A stretch of 64,000 nucleotides of DNA from positions 1 to 64,000 of the forward strand of contig NZ_FNPT01000016.1 in the NCBI RefSeq assembly GCF_900107375.1, read 5' to 3'. A model generated the notes under the pieces. The model had not been told where the DNA came from, searched no databases, and saw only the letters and a program-made list of their open reading frames with translations. How positions within the stretch are numbered: the stretch's first letter is position 1; the number at the start of each line of letters is the position of its first letter. Positions 13,177 through 21,251 of the stretch are shown piece after piece. This DNA comes from Lysobacter sp. yr284 (lineage in GTDB: Bacteria > Pseudomonadota > Gammaproteobacteria > Xanthomonadales > Xanthomonadaceae). The position numbers were made by a program, and so were the translations under genes.

Positions 13177-13890
13177 TCAGAACCGCCGGATCAGCTCGAT
13201 CGAACTTTCCGCGCTGTCGCTGCCGCCGCCGCCCCTGTTGTCGTGGCGGATGGCGAAGTCGGTTTCCAGTTTCCAGTTCGAGTACAGGTCCACGTCCAGC
13301 CGCACCGACTGTTTGACGAAGGTGTCGCCGCGGCCGCTTTCGACCTGCACGCGCTGGGTCCAGCGGGCGCGCTCGGTGAGGCGCTGGCCGAGGTTGAGCT
13401 CGCCGCGGAACACCGCGCCGGTGCGGTTGATGCCGTCGTCGTACAGCGGCGCCAGGCGGTAGCCGGCGCCGAAGCTCAGGCCGATCTGGGTCGGGCCGTC
13501 GCGCATGGCCTGCACGCCGTAGCGGGTGCCGATGCGGTAGTCGTTGGAGTACATCGCCCGGCTCTCGCGCGAGCTGGCCGGGGCGCTGACGCCGCCGATG
13601 CCGACGCGTTGCTGGCCGGGCAGGAACACGTTGGGCCGCAGCGGCGGCAGTTCGGCCGGGTCGATGTCGGGCAGGCGCTGCTTCGGCGCCATCGCCACGC
13701 GCCATTCCTCGTCGCCGCAGCGGGTCGAAAAACAATACAAACGCATCTGCGCCGGATCGCTGGCGATGGCGATCAGCGTCGGGTCCCCGCCGAAGGCGGG
13801 ATTGGGCAATGTGACCAGGGGCGCGCCGAGCAGGGCGAGCCCGATTGCACCGAGCATCGTCTGGAAGCGGTCGTGGAGACGGCCCAGCAT
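13177..13890 (-). CDS. Exported beta-barrel-like hypothetical protein
   Basis: A 237-residue protein with an N-terminal hydrophobic stretch (MLGAIGLALLGAPLVTL) fitting a signal peptide, a Pro-rich middle, and a C-terminal half of alternating polar/hydrophobic strands (for example VRLDVDLYSNWKLETDFAIR) ending in Phe, as outer-membrane barrels do. The strand pattern recalls DUF481/YdiY-type proteins such as its neighbour, but I do not recognise the family. ATG 13890 is chosen; ATG 13857 would start right at the signal peptide. Confidence 0.65.
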   Translation of the reverse strand: MLGRLHDRFQTMLGAIGLALLGAPLVTLPNPAFGGDPTLIAIASDPAQMRLYCFSTRCGDEEWRVAMAPKQRLPDIDPAELPPLRPNVFLPGQQRVGIGGVSAPASSRESRAMYSNDYRIGTRYGVQAMRDGPTQIGLSFGAGYRLAPLYDDGINRTGAVFRGELNLGQRLTERARWTQRVQVESGRGDTFVKQSVRLDVDLYSNWKLETDFAIRHDNRGGGGSDSAESSIELIRRF

Positions 13891-14073
13891 AATGCCATGG
13901 AACCGGTTACAGGGCTGCGACCGAAGCACCCATCGGACAGCTTGCGGTCACGCAGCGGGCGCATGAGCCTCGCTGCGCCGGTTCACGCCTGAAATCGAGC
14001 CGGCCCCGCGTACCGCACCTCGCCGAGGCCTTGGGCCCGCACCCCTGCTGCGGGTTGCCAGCCCCATTCCCAA

Positions 14074-14100
14074 GGCCGCCCCGGCGCCACCGGGGCGGCC
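14074..14100 (-). terminator. Hairpin downstream of the DUF481 gene
   Basis: GGCCGCCCCGG / CCGGGGCGGCC pair around a 5-nt loop, 8 bp after the stop of the minus-strand DUF481 gene. No strong T-tract follows. Likely a terminator or 3' stabiliser. Confidence 0.6.
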
Positions 14101-14107
14101 CCGCGAA

Positions 14108-14827
14108 TCAGAAGCCGTACACCACGTTCATCGTGGTCAGCGTGTCGGTCTTCTTGGTCCCCGGCAGCACGTCGGTGTTGTGGCGCACTTCCACACCGGC
14201 CTTCAGCGCCAGCGCGTCGGTCATCTTGACCAGCAGGCCGAGATCGTTGCGGGCGTAGGTGTTGTCGCTACCGGCCTCGATCAGCAGGGTGTTGTAGACC
14301 GAGGTGGTGTCGGTGAGCTTGTGGCCGAAATCCATGAAGCCGCGGGCGATGACTTCGTTGTTGTGCTCGCGCAGGTCCTGCAGCTTGGCCCAGCGGTAGC
14401 CGGGGCCGATCTCGAAGGTCAGGTGGGTGTCCTTGTCCTTGATCGCCTCGAAGCCGTAGCCGACCGCGGCGGTCCACTGGTACTCGTTGGCGGTGAAGTG
14501 GTCGCGCTCGTTGCGCGCCGAACCGAACACGTAGCTGCGCTGGCCCAGGCGGTAGCCGCTGCTGCCGAAGACCTCGTAGCGGCGCGCGCTCTCGACCTTG
14601 TCCTGCTTGCCGTACAGGAACGAGGCGCCCGCCGAGTGCTTCCACTGCGCGTCTTCCTTGGCGATGTTGAGCTTGCCGATCAGGGTCTGGCTGTCGGTGT
14701 TGCCCTTGGAGATGGCCAGGCCGAGCTCGCCGGTGCCGCTCCAGCCGTCCTTCTTGGCGGCTTCCTGGGCGTGGGCGAGGGGCGAGAACGCGGCGCACAG
14801 CGCGGCGGCGGCGAACAATTTGTACAT
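14108..14827 (-). CDS. DUF481 (YdiY-family) outer-membrane protein
   Basis: A 239-residue protein with a clear signal peptide (MYKLFAAAALCAAFSPLAHA) and the DUF481 start GWSGTGELGLAISKGNTDSQ, followed by repeated amphipathic beta-strands and a C-terminal VVYGF. The family forms salt- or acid-inducible outer-membrane barrels of unknown function (E. coli YdiY). ATG 14827 has GGAG 8 nt upstream; an in-frame ATG at 14851 is less likely because it would spoil the signal peptide. Upstream lie a strong hairpin with eight T's and a perfect CRP/Clp-type palindrome. Confidence 0.88.
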   Translation of the reverse strand: MYKLFAAAALCAAFSPLAHAQEAAKKDGWSGTGELGLAISKGNTDSQTLIGKLNIAKEDAQWKHSAGASFLYGKQDKVESARRYEVFGSSGYRLGQRSYVFGSARNERDHFTANEYQWTAAVGYGFEAIKDKDTHLTFEIGPGYRWAKLQDLREHNNEVIARGFMDFGHKLTDTTSVYNTLLIEAGSDNTYARNDLGLLVKMTDALALKAGVEVRHNTDVLPGTKKTDTLTTMNVVYGF

Positions 14828-14849
14828 GCAGCGACTCCGGATCGTGGAC

Positions 14850-14882
14850 AAAAAAAACCGCCGGGCGGATCCGGCGGTCCGG
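14850..14882 (-). terminator. Rho-independent terminator or leader attenuator upstream of the DUF481 gene
   Basis: On the minus strand a CCGCCG...CGGCGG stem-loop is followed by an unbroken run of T's (A8 on the plus strand, 14849-14856). It lies only about 25 nt before the DUF481 start codon. It can end readthrough from the oxidoreductase operon; if the DUF481 promoter is upstream of it, it would act as an attenuator. Confidence 0.75.
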
Positions 14883-14900
14883 AGACTATGCAGGAATAAA

Positions 14901-14916
14901 TGTGAAGACCGTCACA
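14901..14916. promoter_or_regulatory. Perfect CRP/Clp-type operator TGTGA-N6-TCACA
   Basis: TGTGAAGACCGTCACA is an exact match to the CRP consensus half-sites with 6-nt spacing. Xanthomonads use Clp, a CRP homologue that binds the same motif. It lies 75 bp upstream of the DUF481 start and just after the anchor-subunit gene. A -10-like CATAGT on the minus strand at 14890-14885 would put the site near -31, which fits repression better than classical activation. Confidence 0.6.
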
Positions 14917-14965
14917 ATATTCAGGCTATTCAGCCCGTTACGGGCGGCCTTCGGGGGTGGCGTGC

Positions 14966-15919
14966 TCAGTAGTACAGCGTCACCAGATGCCGCGCCTGGG
15001 CGAAGAACAGCCAGCGCTCGACCAGGGCGCCGGCCAGCACCGACAGCGCGGCGGCGGCCATCAGCGGCGCGGTCGCCGCCGGCAGCGCCAGCGCCAGCGC
15101 GGCCAGCGCCAGCGGCACGGCCGCGAACAGGACCAGCGCGATCCGGCGCAGCTTGGCCGCATGCTTGCGCGCCAGCACATAGCCCATTTCGCGGGTGAGG
15201 TAGTTGTCTTCGGTGTGCGGGCGCTCGAACACCGACGGCGTGCGCGCCGGCAGGCCGATCGCCTCGCCGCGCGTCGCCGGCAGCGGGTCGCGGTCGATCG
15301 CGCGCCAGTAGCGCCACTTCAGCAGTGCGGTCAGCGGCGCCAGCGCGAGCACCGCCCAGGCCGCGACGCGGCCGCCGGCGAACGAGGCCGGCAGCGCGGC
15401 GAGCAGGGCCGCGCCGCTGAGCAGGGCGAAGGCCAGGTACACCGGCACCACCAGCGGATGCCGCCAGGCCGGGATCGGCGGCAGCGAGGCGTAGATCATC
15501 GCCGTGCACGCCACCGTCAGCAGCGCGCACACCGCCAGCGCGGCGCCGGCCAGCGCCGGCCACGCCGGCGGCAGCGCGCGCTGCGGGGCCAGCGCCAGCA
15601 GCCAGGCCAGCAGCGCCAGCGCCGGTGCGTAGGTCAGCAGCGCCATCACCCCTTCGCGCGACAGCCACGAGGTGCGCCATTGCGAGAACGCGCGCCACGC
15701 GCGCAGCGGCTTGCCCAGGTGCGCGGTCGAGCTCAACAGCCCGACGGTGACCAGCAGCAGCGAGCCGAGCAGGCCGGCGCCGAGCGTGGACAGCGGCAGC
15801 TCCGGCGCGCCGCGCAGGCCGCCGTGCTGCAGCAGCGCGAGCGCGCCGAGCCAAGCCATCAGCCCGTAGCCGGCGCCGGAGAGGGTGGTGAAGAAAATGA
15901 CCGAGAAAGCCGGATGCAT
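14966..15919 (-). CDS. soeC: DmsC/SoeC-type membrane anchor subunit
   Basis: A 317-residue integral membrane protein with about eight hydrophobic segments, starting MHPAFSVIFFTTLSGAGYGL, the usual N-terminus of DmsC-like anchors. It carries the conserved LGKPLRAWRAFSQWRTSWLSREG region that faces the Fe-S subunit. It should hold the molybdo/Fe-S subunits on the inner membrane and exchange electrons with the quinone pool. Third structural gene of the oxidoreductase cluster; it lies 287 bp after the Fe-S gene, an unusually long gap. Confidence 0.85.
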   Translation of the reverse strand: MHPAFSVIFFTTLSGAGYGLMAWLGALALLQHGGLRGAPELPLSTLGAGLLGSLLLVTVGLLSSTAHLGKPLRAWRAFSQWRTSWLSREGVMALLTYAPALALLAWLLALAPQRALPPAWPALAGAALAVCALLTVACTAMIYASLPPIPAWRHPLVVPVYLAFALLSGAALLAALPASFAGGRVAAWAVLALAPLTALLKWRYWRAIDRDPLPATRGEAIGLPARTPSVFERPHTEDNYLTREMGYVLARKHAAKLRRIALVLFAAVPLALAALALALPAATAPLMAAAALSVLAGALVERWLFFAQARHLVTLYY

Positions 15920-16206
15920 GCGTCAGCGAAGGCGAGCCACGAGAGGAGTCGAACGCGCCGGCGTGCGGCGGATCGGGCGGAACATGGAAAGCGAGTACGC
16001 GCAGGCAGCGAATCGGCCCGGCCGGATCGAAGCCGGCGAGGCCGTGGCCGGCCGCTGCCGAGCGCGGAGAATCCGATCGGCCGCAATCCCGCCTGCGCGC
16101 ATCAGCGTCGCACACGCCGCGCCCGCCCGGTCCCGCCGCGCGCGCCCAAGCGCATGCCGCGAACCGCCGCGTCGCGTGCGCCGCGGCGGCGCGGGCCGCG
16201 CGGACT

Positions 16207-17007
16207 TCATCGCGACAGCACCCGGTCGAGCCAGCGCAGCACCGTCGGCAAGGCTTGCGCGTCCAGCGCTTCCTCGCGCGCGGGCGCATCGGCCTTAGCC
16301 ACGCCCGCGCGGCGCGGACGCGGCGGCAGGTACTTGTTGGTCGGCTGGTAGCCGAGCTGCGCCATCAGGTCGACGCCGCCGCGTTCGGCCACCAGTTTCG
16401 ACACCGCCGAGTCCGGGTCGCCGAGGTCGCCGAAGTGGCGCGCGCGGGTCGGGCAGGCCTGCACGCAGGCCGGTTGGCGCTCGGCTTCGGACAGGTTGTC
16501 GTTGTAGATGCGGTCGATGCACAGCGTGCACTTCTTCATCACGCCCTCGACCGCGCTGTACTCGCGCGCGCCGTAGGGACAGGCCCATGAGCACAGCTTG
16601 CAGCCGATGCACTTGTCCTCGTCGACCAGCACGATGCCGTCTTCGGCGCGCTTGTAGCTGGCGCCGGTCGGGCACACGGTGACGCAGGCCGGCTGTTCGC
16701 AGTGCAGGCACGAACGCGGGAAGTGCAGAGTCATCGCCGGTTGCGGCGCCTCGGCGACGTCGGTGCTGGCGCCGGCGCCGCAGCCGCCGGCCGGCGGGTC
16801 CTGCGCCGCCAGTTCGTAGCTGTGCACGCGGTTGAACCAGACCCCGCTGGGGTCTTCGCCGTAAGGGCGCTCGTCGGTCAGCGGCGCGGCGAAGCCGCCG
16901 GCGTTCCATTCCTTACAGCTCACCGCGCAGGCATGGCAGCCCACGCAGGTGTCCAGGTCGATCACCAGGCCGAGCTTCTTCTTCGACGGCGGCGGCAGCG
17001 CGGTCAT
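16207..17007 (-). CDS. soeB: Four-cluster ferredoxin-like electron-transfer subunit (DmsB/SoeB family)
   Basis: A 266-residue protein with four Cys groups for four [4Fe-4S] clusters: CVGCHACAVSCKEW (C21-C31), CLHCEQPACVTVCPTGA, CIGCKLCSWACPYGA, and CTLCIDRI paired with CVQACPT. It would pass electrons between the molybdenum subunit and the membrane anchor. The opening LGLVIDLDTCVGCHAC is typical of SoeB-like proteins. ATG 17007 overlaps the stop of the small upstream membrane gene (ATGA); the longer upstream frame is low-complexity overlap. Confidence 0.92.
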   Translation of the reverse strand: MTALPPPSKKKLGLVIDLDTCVGCHACAVSCKEWNAGGFAAPLTDERPYGEDPSGVWFNRVHSYELAAQDPPAGGCGAGASTDVAEAPQPAMTLHFPRSCLHCEQPACVTVCPTGASYKRAEDGIVLVDEDKCIGCKLCSWACPYGAREYSAVEGVMKKCTLCIDRIYNDNLSEAERQPACVQACPTRARHFGDLGDPDSAVSKLVAERGGVDLMAQLGYQPTNKYLPPRPRRAGVAKADAPAREEALDAQALPTVLRWLDRVLSR

Positions 17008-17207
17008 CGCCGGCGCCCCGCGAACACCAGCCACAAGCCCAGCGCGAACAGCGACAGGCCCAGCGCCACGCTCGGCAACAACGCCACCACCGCCGGCGTC
17101 GCCGCGGCCGGCGCGGCCGGATCCAGCCCGCCCAGGCCGAGCAGGAACACCGCCGCGACGCTGGCCAGCATGCACAGCAGGCCGGCGAACACGCGCGCCG
17201 CCCTCAT
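17004..17207 (-). CDS. Small two-TM membrane protein in the sulfite dehydrogenase-like operon
   Basis: A 67-residue protein that is almost entirely two hydrophobic helices (ARVFAGLLCMLASVAAVFLL and ALLPSVALGLSLFALGLWLV) ending in FAGRRR. Its stop overlaps the start of the Fe-S gene by 4 bp, a strong sign it is translated. I do not recognise a family; it may be an accessory membrane factor or assembly helper. Standard SoeABC/DmsABC operons lack it. ATG 17207 is preferred over an upstream start at 17270. Confidence 0.6.
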   Translation of the reverse strand: MRAARVFAGLLCMLASVAAVFLLGLGGLDPAAPAAATPAVVALLPSVALGLSLFALGLWLVFAGRRR

Positions 17208-17316
17208 CGCCGCGCCCTCATCGCGATGCGCCCGTCGGTACGGCCCATCGGCCTGTGTCTGCAGCGGCAATCATGGTGCGGTCGCCTCCCTGGCGTTGGT
17301 GCGGCAGCGGCGCAGG

Positions 17317-20193
17317 TCATCGCCGTTGCCGGAACTCTACGCCGTAACGCAGCGGCCGGTCATCGGCGGCCGGGCCCGGCAAGGGCTCGAACTGCGGCTG
17401 CGACTGCGCGTCGCCGGCGGCGTCGGCCTTGCGGATCGCCACGCGCAGGTCGAACCACGCGGCCTGGCCGGTGACCGGGTCGGCGTTGGCGTAGTCGCCG
17501 CGCGGCGTCACGTCGCTGATCAAATGGTTGAGCAGGAAGCCCTTGCGGCCTTCCGGCGCGTTCTTGTCGAGCTTCCACGCGCCGCGGCGCTTGCCGATCG
17601 CGTTCCAGGTCCAGACCGTGTCGGGCTGGACGTTGCCGGCGAACTTGGCCTGCACGCGGATGCGGCCGTGGTGCGACTCGACGTCGATCCAGTCCTCGTC
17701 GGCGATGCCGTGGCGCGCGCCGGTGTCCGGATGCAGGTACAGGTAGTTGCGCGCGGCGATCTGGCGCAGCCAGGCGTTCTGCGAGCCCCAGGCGTGGTAC
17801 ATGAACATCGGCCGCTGGGTCACCGCGCTGAGCGGGAAGCGCGCGGCGCCGTCTTCCAGTTGCGCGCCTTCGAAAGGTTCGTACCAGATCGGCAGCGGAT
17901 CGAAATAGGTCGCCACGCGCTCGCGATGCTGTTCCGGCGGCTGCTGCGGGCCGTGGCCCTGCGCGGCGAGGCGGAACTTCTGCAGCGTTTCCGAATACAA
18001 CTGCAGTGCGATCGGGTCGGCGTGGCCGAGGAAGCCCAGCTTCTGCGCCCAGTCGAGGTAGGCGCGGTTGCTCATCTTGAAATAGCGCGCCGCCTCCGGC
18101 ACGTGGCCGCGCCAGAAACCGCCGTTGTCGATGTAGCGCTGCAACTGCTCGGGATTGGGCGGGCCCTTGGCTTCGAGTTCGCCGCGCTCGCCGCGCCAGC
18201 CGGCGAGCAGGCCGACGCCGGGCGCGCGTTCGTGGTGGACGATGTAGTCGGCGTAATCGCGATAGCGCGGGCTGCCGTCGTCCAGGGTCATGCCGGGCAG
18301 GCCGAGGCGCGCGCCCAGGTCGAGCAGCACCGACTGGAAGCCGCGCACGTCGCGCGGTTTTTCCTCGGCGCCCAAGCGCTGCTCGGCGGCATCGACGATG
18401 GGATGGCGGATCGCGTCGCAGGCCGAATCCGCGTCGGAGATCGGCCGGTCGAGCAGGCTGATCGCGTCGAAGCGTTCCAGGTAGGTGGTGTCCGGCAGCA
18501 CCAGGTCGGCGTAGGCGGTCATCTCCGAGGCGTAGGCGTCGGCGTAGACGATGTGTGGAATGCGGTAGTCGCCGCCGTCGTCCTTGTCGGTGAGCCAAGC
18601 CATGGTCTGGCGCGTGTTCATCGCCGAGTTCCAGCTCATGTTGGCCATGAACATCATCAGCGTGTCGATCTTGTACGGATCGCCGGCCCAGGCGTTGCGG
18701 ATCACGCTGTGCATCATGCCGTGCGCGGACAGCGGGTAACCCCAGGAGAAGGCGTGGTCGATGCGGCGCGGGTTGCCTTCGGCGTCGACGACCAGGTCCT
18801 CGGGGCCGTGGACGAAACCGAGCGGCGCGGCGTCCAGCGCGCCGTTGGCCTGGCGCTGTTTGCCGGGACGGTTCGGCGGCGGGATCGGCTTGGGGTAGGG
18901 CGGTTGATAGCGGAACGAGCCGGGCGTGTCGACCGCGCCGAGCAACAGCTGCAGCAGGTGTAGCGCGCGGCAGGTGTGGAAGCCGTTGCTGTGCGCGCTG
19001 ATGCCGCGCATCGCGTGCAGGCTGACCGGGCGCCCGACCATTTCGGCGTGCTCGCGGCCGTGCGCGTCGGTCCAGGCGATCGGCAGGCGCACCGGTTGTT
19101 CGAACGCGGCTTGCGCTAATTCGCCGGCGATGCGGCGGATGGTGTCGGCGGGAATGCCGCAGCGTTCGGCGACCGCGTCGGGCGCGTACTGCGGGTCGAG
19201 GTAGCGTTCGGCGACGAGGTGGAACACCGGCACCGCGCGGCGGCCGTCGGCGAGCGTGTATTCGCCGACCACCGCCGGCGAGACATCCACCGCTTCGGCG
19301 CGCTGCGCGCTGCCGGCGCTGCGGTCCCAGCACAGCGCGCGGCCTTCGCCGTCGCGCGCGAACAAACCGTCCTGGGCGCCGCCCGGATCGCGCAGCACCA
19401 GCCAGTGCGCATTGGTGTAGCGCACCAGGTAGTCCAGGTCGATCTTGTCGGCCTTCAACAACTCGTGGATCAGCGCGAACGCGAACAGCCCGTCGGTGCC
19501 CGGCCGGATCCCGATCCACTCGTCGGCGATCGCGCCATAGCCGCTGCGCACCGGGTTGACCGAAACGATCTTGGCCCCGCGCGCCTTCAGCTTGCCCAGG
19601 CCGAGCTTGATCGGGTTGGAGTCGTGGTCTTCGGCCACGCCCCACAGCATCAGGTAGCGCGAATGCTCCCAGTCGGGCTCGCCGAATTCCCAGAACGAGC
19701 CGCCCAGCGTGTACAGCCCGCCGGCGGCCATGTTGACCGAGCAGAAACCGCCGTGCGCGGCGTAGTTGACCGTGCCGAACTGCTGCGCCCACCAGCCGGT
19801 CAGCGCCTGCGACTGGTCGCGGCCGGTGAAGAACGCCAGTTCGTCGGGATTGCGCTCGCGGATCGCGCCGAGCCAGCCGGCGGCGATCGACAGCGCTTCG
19901 TCCCATTCGATCTCGCGGAACTCGCCGCGGCCGCGTTCGCCGACCCGCAGCAGCGGCTTGCTCAGCCGGGCCGGCGAGTAGTGCTGCATGATCCCGGCCG
20001 AGCCCTTGGCGCACAGCACGCCCTGGTTGACCGGATGCTCGGGATTGCCCTGGATGTAGCGGATGCGACCGTCGGCCAGCCACACCTTGATGCCGCAGCG
20101 GCAGGCGCACATGTAACAAGTTGTAGTCTTGACCGTATCGCCGGGCGAGGGCGACAGGTCGAGCGCTGGCTCGGACGGAGCGGGCTGTCTCAT
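17317..20193 (-). CDS. soeA: Molybdopterin oxidoreductase catalytic subunit, SoeA-like (sulfite dehydrogenase)
   Basis: A 958-residue DMSO-reductase-superfamily enzyme with bis-MGD molybdenum. The N-terminal [4Fe-4S] site is CYMCACRCG (C26, C29, C33) with C61 in GVLCAKGSAG. A likely Mo ligand is the Cys in GGFCSVNM. The N-terminus has no twin-arginine signal, so the protein stays cytoplasmic; DmsA is exported, whereas SoeA of purple sulfur bacteria and roseobacters is cytoplasmic. KTTTCYMCACRCGI is what I recall of SoeA. Predicted reaction: sulfite to sulfate, electrons to quinone. Polysulfide or other S/N-oxide substrates remain possible. ATG 20193 is preceded by CACAAT at 6 nt. Confidence 0.82.
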   Translation of the reverse strand: MRQPAPSEPALDLSPSPGDTVKTTTCYMCACRCGIKVWLADGRIRYIQGNPEHPVNQGVLCAKGSAGIMQHYSPARLSKPLLRVGERGRGEFREIEWDEALSIAAGWLGAIRERNPDELAFFTGRDQSQALTGWWAQQFGTVNYAAHGGFCSVNMAAGGLYTLGGSFWEFGEPDWEHSRYLMLWGVAEDHDSNPIKLGLGKLKARGAKIVSVNPVRSGYGAIADEWIGIRPGTDGLFAFALIHELLKADKIDLDYLVRYTNAHWLVLRDPGGAQDGLFARDGEGRALCWDRSAGSAQRAEAVDVSPAVVGEYTLADGRRAVPVFHLVAERYLDPQYAPDAVAERCGIPADTIRRIAGELAQAAFEQPVRLPIAWTDAHGREHAEMVGRPVSLHAMRGISAHSNGFHTCRALHLLQLLLGAVDTPGSFRYQPPYPKPIPPPNRPGKQRQANGALDAAPLGFVHGPEDLVVDAEGNPRRIDHAFSWGYPLSAHGMMHSVIRNAWAGDPYKIDTLMMFMANMSWNSAMNTRQTMAWLTDKDDGGDYRIPHIVYADAYASEMTAYADLVLPDTTYLERFDAISLLDRPISDADSACDAIRHPIVDAAEQRLGAEEKPRDVRGFQSVLLDLGARLGLPGMTLDDGSPRYRDYADYIVHHERAPGVGLLAGWRGERGELEAKGPPNPEQLQRYIDNGGFWRGHVPEAARYFKMSNRAYLDWAQKLGFLGHADPIALQLYSETLQKFRLAAQGHGPQQPPEQHRERVATYFDPLPIWYEPFEGAQLEDGAARFPLSAVTQRPMFMYHAWGSQNAWLRQIAARNYLYLHPDTGARHGIADEDWIDVESHHGRIRVQAKFAGNVQPDTVWTWNAIGKRRGAWKLDKNAPEGRKGFLLNHLISDVTPRGDYANADPVTGQAAWFDLRVAIRKADAAGDAQSQPQFEPLPGPAADDRPLRYGVEFRQRR

Positions 20194-20199
20194 GCGGCC

Positions 20200-20205
20200 A
20201 TTGTG
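20200..20205 (-). promoter_or_regulatory. Putative -10 element of the soeA-like gene
   Basis: Minus-strand CACAAT ends 6 nt before the ATG at 20193, with no Shine-Dalgarno: leaderless arrangement. A clear -35 was not identified. Confidence 0.4.
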
Positions 20206-20309
20206 CCTACTGCGTCGCACTCAGGCGAGCGCGCCGGCCCGGCTTGTCGCTGCCGCGCCGGTCCGGACATACTGCGCTGCGCAACGATGCGCCCAGGGAG
20301 CGCCAAGGA

Positions 20310-20513
20310 ATGGACGTCGTGTTTGGGTTCGCCGCCTGCGGCGGACCGATCTGGGTCGCAGTACTGCTGGCCTGGGTCGGCTACAGCGAGCGCGTGCGCC
20401 GGCCGGGCTTCAATCGCTGGTACCTGGCCGCGCTCGTCTCGGCGGCGCTGGGCATCGGCGCCCTGTATCTGGTGCAGAAGATGGGCGCGGCGATACGCGC
20501 CACGGGCGGCTGA
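20310..20513 (+). CDS. Small membrane protein, hypothetical
   Basis: A 67-residue protein with two predicted hydrophobic helices (VVFGFAACGGPIWVAVLLAW and WYLAALVSAALGIGALYLV) separated by a basic loop. AGGGAG lies 11 nt upstream of the ATG at 20310. Not recognised. It stands alone, diverging from the soeA-like gene and converging on the gene at 20571; the shared hairpin between the latter two supports it being a transcribed unit. Confidence 0.5.
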   Translation: MDVVFGFAACGGPIWVAVLLAWVGYSERVRRPGFNRWYLAALVSAALGIGALYLVQKMGAAIRATGG

Positions 20514-20530
20514 ATGTGCGGGACGCCGCC

Positions 20531-20559
20531 GCCGCGGTCGCAACCCGTGCGACCGCGGC
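20531..20559. terminator. Bidirectional terminator hairpin
   Basis: GCCGCGGTCGCA / TGCGACCGCGGC form a perfect 12-bp stem with a 5-nt loop exactly between two convergent genes (ends 20513 and 20571). No long T-tract on either side. Confidence 0.6.
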
Positions 20560-20570
20560 CGTGTCTAATG

Positions 20571-21161
20571 TCACTTCACCGCCGGCGCCTCGATCCTGAT
20601 ACTCGGATCGTTGTAACGCGAATACTTCAAAGTCGAGGTATAGGTCTTGCCGCCGACTTCGGCCACGTTCACCGCCTGCACCGGGTAGCCGGTGGCGGCG
20701 GCCACCCAGAAGGTCGAGGAGGTCTTGTTCGGTTGGCTGTTCTCCACTTTGTACTTGCGCGTGGCGGTGCCGGCGAGGGTTTCGGCGCCCAGCGCGGCGA
20801 CCTTCAGCGTCTGCAGGTTGCCCAGCACCTTCTCGCGGCTGCGCATGCCCGCCACGCCGCCGCCGGGCGCGGGTTGCTTGCGGGTCTTGCCCTGGACGGT
20901 CACGTACATGGTGTCGCCGATCAGGATCTGGTTGCCCATCGTGCCCAGCCTCACGCGCATGCGGTCGGGCGCGACGAAGTCGGTCTCGGTGGCCGCGCCG
21001 GGGCCCATGCTCATGCTGGCGTGGTAGCTCTTGGCGGCGAGGAACTTGTCCACCGCGGCGACCACCTCCTCCTTCGGCCCGGCGACGGCCGGGTGGGCGG
21101 CGGCCAGGCCCAGCAGTACCGCCGCCGGGACCAGTGTTGCGGATAATGACGTCTTGATCAC
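20571..21161 (-). CDS. Exported LolA-like (outer-membrane lipoprotein-sorting type) protein
   Basis: A 196-residue protein with a signal peptide (VIKTSLSATLVPAAVLLGLA ending near AVAGPK) and a body of beta-strands resembling the half-barrel of LolA/LolB-like proteins: TETDFVAPDRMRVRLG, TMYVTVQGKT, GYPVQAVNVAEVGGK. Proteins like this often bind lipids in the periplasm; the true LolA is expected elsewhere. The start is GTG 21161 with GGGGAT upstream. Divergent from the WYL regulator gene; its promoter lies in the 90-bp gap. Confidence 0.6.
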   Translation of the reverse strand: MIKTSLSATLVPAAVLLGLAAAHPAVAGPKEEVVAAVDKFLAAKSYHASMSMGPGAATETDFVAPDRMRVRLGTMGNQILIGDTMYVTVQGKTRKQPAPGGGVAGMRSREKVLGNLQTLKVAALGAETLAGTATRKYKVENSQPNKTSSTFWVAAATGYPVQAVNVAEVGGKTYTSTLKYSRYNDPSIRIEAPAVK

Positions 21162-21251
21162 GTAGGATCCCCAGGTTCGATGGTGGCGGCCGGACAGCGG
21201 CCGATGCCATGCTAGTTCTGTCCCCACCGCCTCCACCACACCTCGGCCGAC

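Noticed and set aside
12893-13735. Frames across the repeat array and the barrel gene
   Set aside because: They contain repeated KASGLKPLP-like segments that are simply translations of the GGGCCTGAAAGGCC repeats.
15923-16210. 95-residue minus-strand frame whose ATG overlaps the Fe-S gene stop (ATGA)
   Set aside because: The overlap is suggestive, but the translation is Arg/Pro/Ala-rich without helices, motifs or hydrophobic segments, and the codon pattern looks non-coding. Left as intergenic between soeB and soeC.
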